Source: Paracoccus rhizosphaerae (GTDB taxonomy: Bacteria > Pseudomonadota > Alphaproteobacteria > Rhodobacterales > Rhodobacteraceae). Taken from it: a stretch of DNA of 55,154 bases. Positions 46,776 to 55,034 of the stretch are shown piece after piece (the stretch's first letter is position 1; every line of letters starts with the position of its first letter). The DNA lies in NCBI RefSeq assembly GCF_026162645.1, contig NZ_JAOTBE010000020.1, positions 1-55,154 of the forward strand, written 5' to 3'. Both the position numbers and the translations under genes were made by a program. The notes beneath the pieces are model-generated. The model was given only the letters and a program-made list of their open reading frames with translations, was not told where the DNA came from and did not search any database.

Positions 46776-46931
46776 TCAGGCTGAAGTGCGTCGGGTCTCA
46801 TCGGTCTCATATCCGTCGGCTTTGAAGAAAATGTAGTATTGCTCATCGCTGAAAAGATCGCAGACCTGCCCGACAGCGTGCCAGGGAGCCTCGCGGATTC
46901 GCGCGGCGGCTCTTCGGATCAGGGCCTTGAG
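46776..46931 (-). pseudogene. IS630-family transposase C-terminal scrap
   Basis: The minus strand reads LKALIRRAAARIREAPWHAV, then GQVCDLFSDEQYYIFFKADGYETDE, the C-terminus of an IS630 transposase. It is clearly related to, but less decayed than, the end of the copy at 28618 (LKALIRRAASRTCEALW). The match stops at about 46931, where imuB sequence begins on the other strand. Confidence 0.8.
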
Positions 46932-47170
46932 CCCATCGTCTCGGCCGATCCGCCGGACCGGATCGTCATCGACTGGGCTGGCAGCGACCGCCTGCATGGC
47001 GGAGAGGCCGCGATGCGGGAGGCGCTGGCGCGCAAGCTCGCCCTTTCCGGGATCTCTGCGCGGCTGGCCTGACCGTAGCCGGGGCGCGGCCCATGCGTTG
47101 ATGGGATATGCGGCGGACGGCGCTACCATCGCGCCCCCGTGGTGCGTCGGACGCCGCGCTGACGCGCCTG
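46932..47170 (+). pseudogene. imuB: ImuB (Y-family polymerase-like) fragment
   Basis: Internal piece of ImuB, the inactive Y-family partner of DnaE2 in SOS mutagenesis. Blocks: PIVSADPPDRIVIDWAGSDR, LHGGEAAMREALARKLALSG, then a stop at 47070, a frame change into GAAHALMGYAADGATIAP, and another into RGASDAALTRL. Both ends are missing: the left is cut at the IS630 scrap and the right is fused to dnaE2 sequence. Assignment rests on recalled ImuB family sequence. Confidence 0.72.
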
Positions 47171-47171
47171 C

Positions 47172-47345
47172 GGCGTGAGGTTCATGTGGCCAGGATCCTC
47201 GCCGACCTGTCCGAAGATCTCCCCAACATCAGGAAGCGCGGCGACGCCTTCCCCCTTACCACGGTCGGGCGACGAGTTCAGAGTGACCAGTGGAAGACAC
47301 CTGGGGCCGCCGACATCGCGCGACATCTACATTCCGGATCTGCAT
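47172..47345 (+). pseudogene. dnaE2: DnaE2 C-terminal fragment
   Basis: Tail of the error-prone polymerase III alpha subunit DnaE2: VHVARILADLSEDLPNIRKR then GDAFPL in one frame, then GDEF and SRDIYIPDLHINTVRARS in another, matching the usual DnaE2 ending (RDIHIPDLHIDTLKVKSRNF type). The catalytic parts are gone. It follows the imuB fragment as expected for an imuA-imuB-dnaE2 cassette that lost its middle. Confidence 0.68.
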
Positions 47346-47359
47346 ATCAACACAGTCAG

Positions 47360-48590
47360 GGCACGATCGCCTCAGTGCGGCAGGATGGCGTGCAGCAGCC
47401 ATCCGACACCATCACCGACCTTGTTGAAATCAAGCCCGCGCTCGAGGTCCTGGCGCAGGCCGAGGCAAGGCTTGCCGACGCTTTCGAATTGGCAGAGGTG
47501 GATTGGTCACTGCCCGCGCGTGTCGATGCCGCCCTTCCGCAGTTCGGTCTGTCCGCAGATCCGCAGGCGCCGCTTACTGTCGGGCGGTCAGCGCAGTCGC
47601 GCGGCTCTCGCCGCTCGTGCGGTTCCGGCAGCCTGACATCCCGCTGCTGGACGAGCCGATCAACCATCTGACGGGCGCGCCGTGGTGATCGATCTGCTGC
47701 GGGGCCGGGCCGGCGCCGCGATCGTCGACAGCCATGACCGCCAGCTTCTGCAGGGAATGTACGCCATCCTAGAACTCATTGACGGCGAGGCGCTATGGCG
47801 GCATTTACAGCGCGTATCGTCCGCACAAGACAGATGAACTCGATGCGGCTGCTCATGTGCCGAGTGGGCCGACAACGAAGCCGGTCGCCGCGCCCAGAGT
47901 GCCACCAAACGCAAAACCCGCAAGGACGGCATCGGGCAACGGCGCGGTCCAAGGGCCGTCAGCCGAAGATCCTATTCAATGCGCCTAGAACGGAGAAAAA
48001 CCGTGCCGCGGCTCGACCGAGTCACAGGCCGCTGCGATCCCGCACGCCTTATCATTCACGACCTGACGCTGACCTTAAAAAGTCCCAAGCGGCTGGTCAT
48101 CGGCGGAGCGAACGGTGGCGGAAAGTCTACGCTTCCGAAGATCATCCGATGGTCCGCCCGCGTGTCGCTTGACGTGACATGGGCCCTGCTCGACCAGCAC
48201 CTGGGCCTGCTGCAGCCGGACGGCAAGCGGCGCAAGAACTTCCTCCGTCTAAAGCCCGCCTGCGACCAGCATGAGGCTCTGGCCCGGTTCGGCTTCCGGG
48301 CTGTCGCCGCGTTGCGCGCGCCGGCGACCTGAGCGGTGGCGATCGCCGGCACGCGGGGCGGCCTACGCGCCAGGTGCCACGCCCCACCGATGCTCCTGAT
48401 CCTGGACGAGCCGACGAACGATCTGGACCTGGACAGAATCGCGGCACTGGAGGCCGCCTTGGCCGGCTATGACGCGGCCGTGCTGGCTGTCAGACATGAC
48501 GAAGCCTTTGCCGCTGCGATGAACATGACAGGAAGGTTGGTCTTTATGGCCAGCGGGCCGTTGGCGATCCCGCTGATGTATATGCGGTGA
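47360..48590 (+). pseudogene. ABC-F ATPase relic
   Basis: Decayed ABC-F protein lacking its N-terminus and first Walker A. In order across several frames: GTIASVRQDG, FELAEVDWSLPARVDAALPQ, the first signature LLSGGQRSRAALAA (about 47573), Walker B PDIPLLDEPINHL, RYGGIYSAYRPHKTDELDAA, QPKILFNAPRTEKNRA, the second Walker A GGANGGGKST (about 48103-48132), LLDQHLGLLQPDGK, and the second Walker B LLILDEPTNDLDLD (about 48393-48434). The second signature motif appears lost near 48330. ABC-F proteins act on the ribosome; this copy cannot be functional. Confidence 0.8.
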
Positions 48591-48787
48591 CGCCCGGTCA
48601 CGGCGCATGGGGGTTCATGCGAGTCGGCGCAGTCACCGGACCGGGATAGCGGGCCGAGGCAACAAGTCTCAGCAACCAGTCCAACTATCGGCCGGGCAGG
48701 AGGACCTACCTTAGTGGCAGAGCGGCACCTTCGGGCGACACCTGCTCTTGATTTTGCTGCACTGTCTGCAAAAGCATGGAGCGGCAG

Positions 48788-49762
48788 ATGAACATTGCGG
48801 CGACCACCGGGAATGGGCCACGCGAGGCCGTTGGAGCCTTGTTACAGGATGTCTCGGCTGCGCTTGTCGGGCATGACTGGCTTGTCGAGCGCCTGCTGAT
48901 CGCCTTTCTGGCGGGGGGGCATGTCCTTCTGGAGGGGCCGCCCGGTGTCGCCAAGACGCGGGCGGTGAAGCAGTTGGCAGCGCGGCTGCCGGGGACACAG
49001 GCCCGGGTGCAATGCACGCCTGATCTTCTCCCCTCGGACTTGACGGGAAGCCAGATCTGGCGCGGAGAGAGCGGCACTTTCGACTTCGTTCCAGGTCCGA
49101 TGTTCCACAACATCGTGCTGGTGGACGAGATCAACCGCGCGCCCCCCAAGGTGCAGTCGGCTCTGCTGGAGGCGATGGCCGAGACGCAGGTGACGACCGG
49201 CGGCGTGACGCGCCCGCTGCCCCAGCCCTTCATGGTGGTGGCGACGCAGAACCCGATCGAGCATGAAGGCACCTTCCCATTGCCCGAGGCGCAGCTGGAT
49301 CGGTTCCTGCTGCACCTGCAACTCGGCATGCCGGATGCCGACGGCGAGCGGGCAATCCTCGACCTTGTGGAGGAAGAGAACCGCGCGTCACCTGCCCTTA
49401 TTGATGCGGTAGCTGTGGATGCGGCCAGTCTTGCGAAGGCCCGTGCGGAAGTGGCCGATGTGCGGCTGGCGCCGGTGCTCAAGGACTTCATCATCCGGCT
49501 GGTGATGGCGACGCGGGCCGGAGGCAGCCTTGCGAGCGCCGTTGCACATCCCGTCAGCCCGCGCGGGACCTTGGCGCTGGCGGCTGCGGTCCGCGCCCGG
49601 GCCTGGCTTCATGGCCGCGACCATGGCCTGCCGGAAGATGTCGACGCCCTGGCTTGCGACGCATTGGGACATCGTCTCGTTGCGGACTGGAAGGTGGTTA
49701 GCGAGGGGCGTGACGGGCGCTCGCTCATCGCGGATGCGCTGCGCGAGGTGCGACCGTGGTGA
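48788..49762 (+). CDS. MoxR-family AAA+ ATPase
   Basis: 324-residue AAA+ chaperone-like ATPase. Walker A GPPGVAKT is at 50-57, Walker B VLVDEINRAPPK with SALLEAMAETQVTTGG follows, sensor 1 is ATQNPIEHEGTFPLPEAQLDRFL. The ATG at 48788 is preceded by GGAG; an ATG four codons earlier is possible. It heads a seven-gene operon with VWA and Bat proteins, the usual partners of MoxR, and is joined to the next gene by a GTGA overlap. Confidence 0.93.
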   Translation: MNIAATTGNGPREAVGALLQDVSAALVGHDWLVERLLIAFLAGGHVLLEGPPGVAKTRAVKQLAARLPGTQARVQCTPDLLPSDLTGSQIWRGESGTFDFVPGPMFHNIVLVDEINRAPPKVQSALLEAMAETQVTTGGVTRPLPQPFMVVATQNPIEHEGTFPLPEAQLDRFLLHLQLGMPDADGERAILDLVEEENRASPALIDAVAVDAASLAKARAEVADVRLAPVLKDFIIRLVMATRAGGSLASAVAHPVSPRGTLALAAAVRARAWLHGRDHGLPEDVDALACDALGHRLVADWKVVSEGRDGRSLIADALREVRPW

Positions 49763-50583
49763 CGCTCGCCTGGCAGCGGGCACGAGGCATCGCTCTGGAT
49801 GCCGGTGAACTGCTGGCTCTGCGAACGACCCTGCCCAGCCGTGAGAGATCCCAGACAGCGCGCCGGTCTGGGGTCATCCCATCGCGCAGACCCGGTACCG
49901 GCATGGACCTGCGCGAGATCCGCACTTATGTGCCGGGAGATGATCCTCGGCGGATTGACGCGGCGGCTACAGCGCGGACAGGCCGGCCGCATGTGCGCGC
50001 GCTGCACGAGGACTGCGATGACGTCACGCTGCTGATCGCCGACGTCAGGCCGGCGATGCTGTGGGGCACGGCAGAGGCGCTGCGCTCCGTGCGCGCCGCG
50101 AGGTATCTGGCCGGGCTCGGCTGGCAGGCGGTGCAGCGCCGGGGAAGCGTCGGCCTGGTTGTCGCCGAAGCCTCTGGCGCTCGAACGCTTGCGCCAGCGG
50201 CGGGAGATGCGCAGATGGCCACCCTCTGCCGGATGCTGGCACATCGTCACGCCGAGGCTCTGGGTGCCGGGCAGGCCACCGTCTCATTGGCCGAGGCGCT
50301 GGCTCTGGCCCATCGCGTGGCGCCTCCTGGTGCTCAGGTGACGTTGGCCACCTTGCCGGGCGGGTGGGCCGGCGCCGAGGATCAGATTGCGCGCCTGTCG
50401 CGCGGCCGGCGGCTGGAGGTGGCGCTGATCCTCGATCCGGTGGAAGTCGCGCCCCCCGACCTGGCGCTGCCGGTCGAAAGTCGTGGCCGGCAGCATGTGG
50501 CGCGCCTGCCGGTGGTAGAGCTTTCCGAACACAAAGACTGGCTTCGGGAGTTGGGCGCCAAGGCCCTCGAGGTCGTTCCATGA
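49759..50583 (+). CDS. DUF58 (VWA-like) protein
   Basis: Cytosolic DUF58 protein of about 274 residues. The family signature GMDLREIRTYVPGDDPRRID then AAATARTGRPHVRALHEDCD is at about 48-88, followed by a degenerate VWA fold (VTLLIADVRPAMLWGTAEAL). The start is a GTG, at 49759 or one codon earlier at 49756, overlapping the MoxR stop. DUF58 proteins accompany MoxR and probably help present or mature its clients. Confidence 0.88.
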   Translation: MTLAWQRARGIALDAGELLALRTTLPSRERSQTARRSGVIPSRRPGTGMDLREIRTYVPGDDPRRIDAAATARTGRPHVRALHEDCDDVTLLIADVRPAMLWGTAEALRSVRAARYLAGLGWQAVQRRGSVGLVVAEASGARTLAPAAGDAQMATLCRMLAHRHAEALGAGQATVSLAEALALAHRVAPPGAQVTLATLPGGWAGAEDQIARLSRGRRLEVALILDPVEVAPPDLALPVESRGRQHVARLPVVELSEHKDWLRELGAKALEVVP

Positions 50584-50924
50584 CCCATGACGAGATGCTC
50601 GCGGCTCTTGCCCCGCCGCGCCTTCCGGCAGACTTCGGAAGCCTGTCAGTTTACGAAATGCTCGCGCTGGTCGGCATCGGGATGGCGCTCGGGCTGCTGG
50701 CTGGACTGCTCATCCTGCCACTGACCCGCCGTCGCGTGAAGCCGGGGAAAGTTCGTCTCTCCGACCTGCGGGAGCTTCCGGTGCCCGAGCGGCTTTTGGC
50801 GGTGGCGCGGCTGCTGGGCCGTCTGCCGCCTTCGCTTCGCGCTGCCGCCTACGGCACCGAGCCGCCACCGTCGGACCGCAACATAGAGCGTGCCGTCCGG
50901 CGCACACGCCCTTGGCAGCGATGA
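50580..50924 (+). CDS. DUF4381-like single-helix membrane protein
   Basis: 114-residue protein with one hydrophobic helix (about 27-47, MLALVGIGMALGLLAGLLIL), then a basic cytosolic tail with LSDLRELPVPERLLAVARLLG. Position between DUF58 and the first VWA gene, size and the LAPPRLPADFG N-terminus fit the DUF4381 component of Bat operons; sequence likeness alone is modest. ATGA overlaps link it on both sides. Confidence 0.72.
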   Translation: MTHDEMLAALAPPRLPADFGSLSVYEMLALVGIGMALGLLAGLLILPLTRRRVKPGKVRLSDLRELPVPERLLAVARLLGRLPPSLRAAAYGTEPPPSDRNIERAVRRTRPWQR

Positions 50925-51868
50925 GCCTCGCTGTGCCCTATCTGCTGGCGCTGCTGCCGCTGCCGCTGCTGCTTCGGTGGCTGCTTCCCGCGGCTGATCA
51001 GGGCCGTGTGGCGCTGCAGGTGCCTGACCACCTGTCGCCTGGCGTAGCAGACGCGCAGGCCTGGCACGAGGGCGTGCCCTGGGCGGCCGCCGCAGCCTGG
51101 TTTCTCCTCATCGTGGCACTGTCTGGCCCGCAGATCGAGCGGGTGGCGAGTGCCGTTCCGGCCAGCGGCCGCGACATCATCCTGGCGATCGACCTGTCTG
51201 GCAGCATGGAGAAGGAGGACTTCGCTCTCGATGATCTGCCGGTCAGTCGCTTGGAAGCCGTCAAGCGGACCGCGGCAAGCTTCGTCGCAAGCCGCACTGG
51301 CGACCGCATCGGCCTGGTGATCTTCGGCGCCCGCGCCTATGTCGCCGCGCCGCCCAGTTTTGACGTCGCATCCGTGGCGGGGGCCATCGAGGAGGCGCAG
51401 ATCGGCATCTCGGGTCGCGGCACGGCCATCTCGGATGGGCTGGGCCTTGCCACCCGGAGGCTGCTGACCAGCGACGCGCCGAGCCGGGTCATCATCCTGC
51501 TGTCGGACGGTGTCGACACGTCCGGCAGCGTGCCGGCAGTGGATGCGGCGCGGCTGGCGGCGACGCACGGGATCCGGATCTACACAATCGCGCTTGGTCC
51601 TGAGGATCTGGAAACTCAGCCTGCCTCGCGCGATGCGGTGGATGTGGCGACACTTCGCGCGATCGCCGAGGCCGCGGACGGGAAGATGTTCCGCGTCCGC
51701 ACCACCCCCGATCTGGATACCGTCGCCGAGGCACTTGACCAGCTGGAGCCGAACCCCGCCGACCGCCCCCCGCTGCGCTACTGGCAGCCGCTCTGGTCCT
51801 GGCCGGCGACGGCCTCGGCGCTTCTGCTTGTGCTTGCGCTGTTGCGAGGCCGCGCATGGCGGACCTGA
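50921..51868 (+). CDS. BatA-like VWA-domain membrane protein
   Basis: 315-residue membrane protein with N-terminal helices (about 1-22 and 52-70), a von Willebrand A domain with an intact metal site DLSGSM (D91, S93, S95) and GRGTAISDGLGLATRRLL, then a C-terminal helix near 287-310. The VWA face should be periplasmic or cytosolic depending on topology, which I cannot settle. The ATG at 50921 overlaps the preceding stop; a TTG at 50912 is less likely. Confidence 0.88.
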   Translation: MSLAVPYLLALLPLPLLLRWLLPAADQGRVALQVPDHLSPGVADAQAWHEGVPWAAAAAWFLLIVALSGPQIERVASAVPASGRDIILAIDLSGSMEKEDFALDDLPVSRLEAVKRTAASFVASRTGDRIGLVIFGARAYVAAPPSFDVASVAGAIEEAQIGISGRGTAISDGLGLATRRLLTSDAPSRVIILLSDGVDTSGSVPAVDAARLAATHGIRIYTIALGPEDLETQPASRDAVDVATLRAIAEAADGKMFRVRTTPDLDTVAEALDQLEPNPADRPPLRYWQPLWSWPATASALLLVLALLRGRAWRT

Positions 51869-52755
51869 TCCTTCTGCGGCCGTGGTGGCTTGCTGCGTTC
51901 CTGCCACTGGCCCTGCTGCTCTGGTGGGTGCTGCGGCGCCCGGCACCGGCTGGCGGATGGGAGCGGGTGATGAGCGCCGAAATGCTGACGGCCATGCAGG
52001 CGCTCGGCGCCTTCAGTGGCCGCGCCTCGCGCAGCGTCCGGCTGCTGCCCATTGCGGCGCTCGTGCCGCTGATCCTGGGACTGACGGGGCCTGCCCTGCC
52101 GCGCGAGGACCTGCCGCTTCTGGCGCGCACCGACACGGTTCTTCTGGCCATCGACACTTCTGCCTCTGTGGCAGAGGGTAAGGCGCTTTCGCAGGCGCAG
52201 CAGGCGGCGGCAGCCCTGCTGCAGCGCCTGCCGGGCCGTCCGGTCGGCTTGATCCTCTACGGAAACGAGGCTTTCGCGGCCTCTGCCCCGACAACGGACC
52301 CACGGCGACTGGAGACGCTGATCGCGGTTCTGGATGCCGGCATCATGCCCGCGCGCGGCAGCAGCCCTGGCGCCGCGATCGGGCTTGCTGCGGGAATGCT
52401 TGCCGATCCCCGGCAGTCGGATCTGATCCTGATCTCGGACGGCGGCGGCGTCGACAGGAACGCACGGGCAGAGGCGGCCCGGCTGTCAGAACTGGGCACA
52501 CGCATCTGGGCGGTCAGGGTCGACGGGGTCGCCGCCGGCGCACCGGTGCCGGAGCAGGATGCAATGGCCCCCTTGGCCTCAAGCGGGAGGGTTCTGGACT
52601 GGACCGAGGCCGATGATCTCGCGGCAAGGCTCGGCGGCAGGGGCGAGCGTCAGCGCGTGGCCGAGCTTCAGGCCTTCGGCTATCGCGACCTCGGGCCGCT
52701 GCTTGCAGCATTTGCAGGATTGCCGCTTCTGATGATGTTGCGGAGGCGCTCATGA
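51856..52755 (+). CDS. BatB-like VWA-domain membrane protein
   Basis: 299-residue relative of the preceding gene: helices at about 10-27 and 62-80, a VWA domain with DTSASV (D100, S102, S104) and SSPGAAIGLAAGMLAD, LILISDGGGVDRNA, and a final helix near 280-296. The start overlaps the BatA-like gene by 13 bases. BatA and BatB paralogues are thought to form a hetero-complex. Confidence 0.87.
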   Translation: MADLILLRPWWLAAFLPLALLLWWVLRRPAPAGGWERVMSAEMLTAMQALGAFSGRASRSVRLLPIAALVPLILGLTGPALPREDLPLLARTDTVLLAIDTSASVAEGKALSQAQQAAAALLQRLPGRPVGLILYGNEAFAASAPTTDPRRLETLIAVLDAGIMPARGSSPGAAIGLAAGMLADPRQSDLILISDGGGVDRNARAEAARLSELGTRIWAVRVDGVAAGAPVPEQDAMAPLASSGRVLDWTEADDLAARLGGRGERQRVAELQAFGYRDLGPLLAAFAGLPLLMMLRRRS

Positions 52756-53369
52756 TGCGGGTCTTCGCGGTGCTGATGCTGTCAGCCGCATTCCTAGCAT
52801 TTGCCGGGCCGGCGGCTATTGGCGCGCTGGCCTTGCGCCTCGGGTGGGACAGGATTGCCGCTGTCACTCTCCCGGACGATGCTGCACGGGGCGTCGCCCT
52901 CTACCGGCTTGGTAATCATGCGGCAGCCGATGCGGCCTTCGCGCGCGCCGGTCGGTCGCAGACCTTCAACCGCGCCCTGTCCTTGGCGGCAACCGGGGAC
53001 TATCCGCTGTCCGTCGCGTATCTCGACGCCGTGCTTTTTGCGAACCCTGCGGATGAGGAGGCTCGCGTCACCCGCGATCTGGTCGCAAGCATGTTTGAGC
53101 CGCACATGGGCGACAGCACCGCGCCGGGCCGCATCATGGGCCATGGCGGCTCGCCGGCACCCGACGAGGAGATCAAGGCGGCCCTCACTGGCGCCGCCTC
53201 GGAATATCAGCGCCGCCCTCTGGACGCGCAGGGCCTGGCGGCGAGCGACAACTGGCTGCAATCGCTGACGGACGATCCGGGCGAGTTTCTGCGGCTTCGG
53301 ATCCACGCGGAATACGATCGGCGGGCGCAGCTTGGCCTGATCCGGCCAGAGGCGCAGGACCCATGGTGA
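52752..53369 (+). CDS. TPR protein (BatC-like)
   Basis: 205-residue protein with an N-terminal signal or anchor (about 1-28) and TPR-like helices (AARGVALYRLGNHAAADAAFAR, FNRALSLAATGDYPLSVAYLDAVL). The C-terminal part is charged and probably flexible. It takes the place of BatC, a periplasmic TPR adaptor. It overlaps the BatB-like gene by ATGA and the next gene by seven bases. Confidence 0.8.
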   Translation: MMRVFAVLMLSAAFLAFAGPAAIGALALRLGWDRIAAVTLPDDAARGVALYRLGNHAAADAAFARAGRSQTFNRALSLAATGDYPLSVAYLDAVLFANPADEEARVTRDLVASMFEPHMGDSTAPGRIMGHGGSPAPDEEIKAALTGAASEYQRRPLDAQGLAASDNWLQSLTDDPGEFLRLRIHAEYDRRAQLGLIRPEAQDPW

Positions 53370-54544
53370 AGTTGCTGAGCCTTCTCCTCCTGCTTCTGGC
53401 GAGCCCTCTGTGGGCGCAAACGGCACCACTCGAGCCGGGCGGGGCACGCCTCATGATCCTGCACGATCACTCGCGCCCTGTCGTGGCCGAGATGGTCAAG
53501 CTGACGCTGCGAGGCGAATATGATCTGACCGTCTCACTGGAGAACCTCCGCTTCCCCGACTCCGAACACTATGACTGGATGCAGATCGCGCAGGACCGGT
53601 GGTTCCAGGAACGGATCGGCGGCCGTATGATCCAGGTCTTCGAGCGCGACATCGCCCTCTTCCCCCGGCATGCGGGCGAGATAGAGGTAGGACCGGTCGT
53701 TCACGAGCTGACCCATGTGCTCCGCTCGGGCGACCGCGTCGCGCTGCAGGTGACGTCGGCACCGGCGCGCTTGAATGTCATCCAGTTTCCGCACTCCGGC
53801 CGCCCGCTGACAGCCAAGGCGCTTGTGCTGACCGACGAGCTTTCGACCCAGCCGGGCCAGCTTGGCCCGGACGAGGTACTGACGCGCCGCGTGACCATCG
53901 AGGCCTTGGGCGCACTGGCCCATCACCTGCCCGAACGCCTCGATCTGCAGCAGCCCTGGCTGATCAGCTTCACACAGCCTGAACTGCGCGAGACGACGCC
54001 CACGCCCGATGGTCCGGTCTCGCGCGTAGTGTGGGAATGGCAGTTGCGCCCGCGCACGGGCGAGCCTGGGGTCCTGCCATCTGTCGCCTTTGAATGGTTC
54101 GATACCGACACCCGGCAGATCGAGGTCGCCGCGATGCGGCCCATCCCGTTCGGCCTCGCCGGGTTCGGCAGCAATGTTAGCTCTGGAGCAGCTGACAGGG
54201 TGAGGCAGACTGGCTTGGCGGCGATCATCGCATTGGCAGGCTTCGCCGTTGCCGCCGCGGTCGTGCTCTGGGGGCGCCTTCCATCTATCGCCCCACTCAA
54301 CCGCAGGCTCCGGTCCAATCCGTACGATGCAGAGTTGGAGCGGGCGGCTGAAAGAGGCGATCTTCTCGCGCTTCGGGCCGCTGCAGAACGTCATGCCTTC
54401 TGGAGTGGCGGCGGCACCGCGGACCAGTGCCGACTGCTATCGCTCCTCGACAGCGCCATTTTCGATACAGCGGCAGATCATCCATTCCAGCCAAATGAAT
54501 GGTTGGCTCATTTCCGTCGGAAGCGAAGGCGCCGCATTCGCTGA
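53363..54544 (+). CDS. BatD-like membrane-anchored protein
   Basis: 393-residue protein closing the operon. It has a signal peptide (about 1-18, cut after WAQ), a periplasmic region of beta-type repeats resembling BatD (VVAEMVKLTLRGEYDLTVSLENL, RVALQVTSAP), one transmembrane helix near 282-305 (TGLAAIIALAGFAVAAAVVLW), and a cytosolic helical C-terminus ending in a run of Arg and Lys. Full-length BatD proteins are often longer. Function in the complex is not known in detail. Confidence 0.82.
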   Translation: MVKLLSLLLLLLASPLWAQTAPLEPGGARLMILHDHSRPVVAEMVKLTLRGEYDLTVSLENLRFPDSEHYDWMQIAQDRWFQERIGGRMIQVFERDIALFPRHAGEIEVGPVVHELTHVLRSGDRVALQVTSAPARLNVIQFPHSGRPLTAKALVLTDELSTQPGQLGPDEVLTRRVTIEALGALAHHLPERLDLQQPWLISFTQPELRETTPTPDGPVSRVVWEWQLRPRTGEPGVLPSVAFEWFDTDTRQIEVAAMRPIPFGLAGFGSNVSSGAADRVRQTGLAAIIALAGFAVAAAVVLWGRLPSIAPLNRRLRSNPYDAELERAAERGDLLALRAAAERHAFWSGGGTADQCRLLSLLDSAIFDTAADHPFQPNEWLAHFRRKRRRRIR

Positions 54545-55034
54545 TCAAGTGGCCGCAGTCTCTTCTACAAGACAGACCCGAGAGAGGTGACCGATTGCGA
54601 CAATGCTTCTGCCAGCCGACTGGTACGATGCAGAGACGATACCGTTTTAGAAGTGCCACACTGCAGCGTGTGATAAGGGTCGACGTTCCGCGATGGCCGG
54701 GTGCGATCACACCGTCCAATCCGCCCAGAGATCGACATGAAGAGCCCAAACTCGCTAGTCGCGCCGGTTGCGGTAAAACATGGTCGGTTTAGGAATGCGG
54801 GGTTCGCGGATCATGGCGATGAATTTGCGGCCCCTGAAATGGCTCGTAAGTCTTACCTCATTAGGGGCCATTTTTCAGGGAAGACCAGCATCGCATGAAG
54901 TCCCTCTATGCCTTATCAGTCATGGAAATGTAGCCGGCCGTCTCGTCCCAGTTCTTTGGAACGAGGACGGGCCCATCCCGACCCCGCCTGTAAAACATAT
55001 TGCCGCCACCGGCTTTGCGGCCGCATTGCGCAGC
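54545..55034. other. Intergenic stretch after the Bat operon
   Basis: About 490 bases with no recognisable gene. The open frame from 54780 on the plus strand has no family likeness and its second half is antisense to the IS481 gene. The only structure is the stem-loop at 54829. Confidence 0.6.
54829..54875 (+). terminator. Long interrupted palindrome with T-run
   Basis: Nested arms: GGCCCCT (54829-54835) with AGGGGCC (54863-54869), AATG with CATT, and GTAAG with CTTAC around a single T. TTTTT follows at 54871-54875, so it could end the Bat operon transcript about 290 bases past the last stop. It could also be a remnant of a mobile-element end. Confidence 0.55.

Noticed and set aside
46511..46825. 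Plus-strand frame with a Cys pair (TYVCASCR) as a small zinc protein
   Set aside because: No start signal or second Cys pair, and the frame runs into the antisense of the IS630 scrap.
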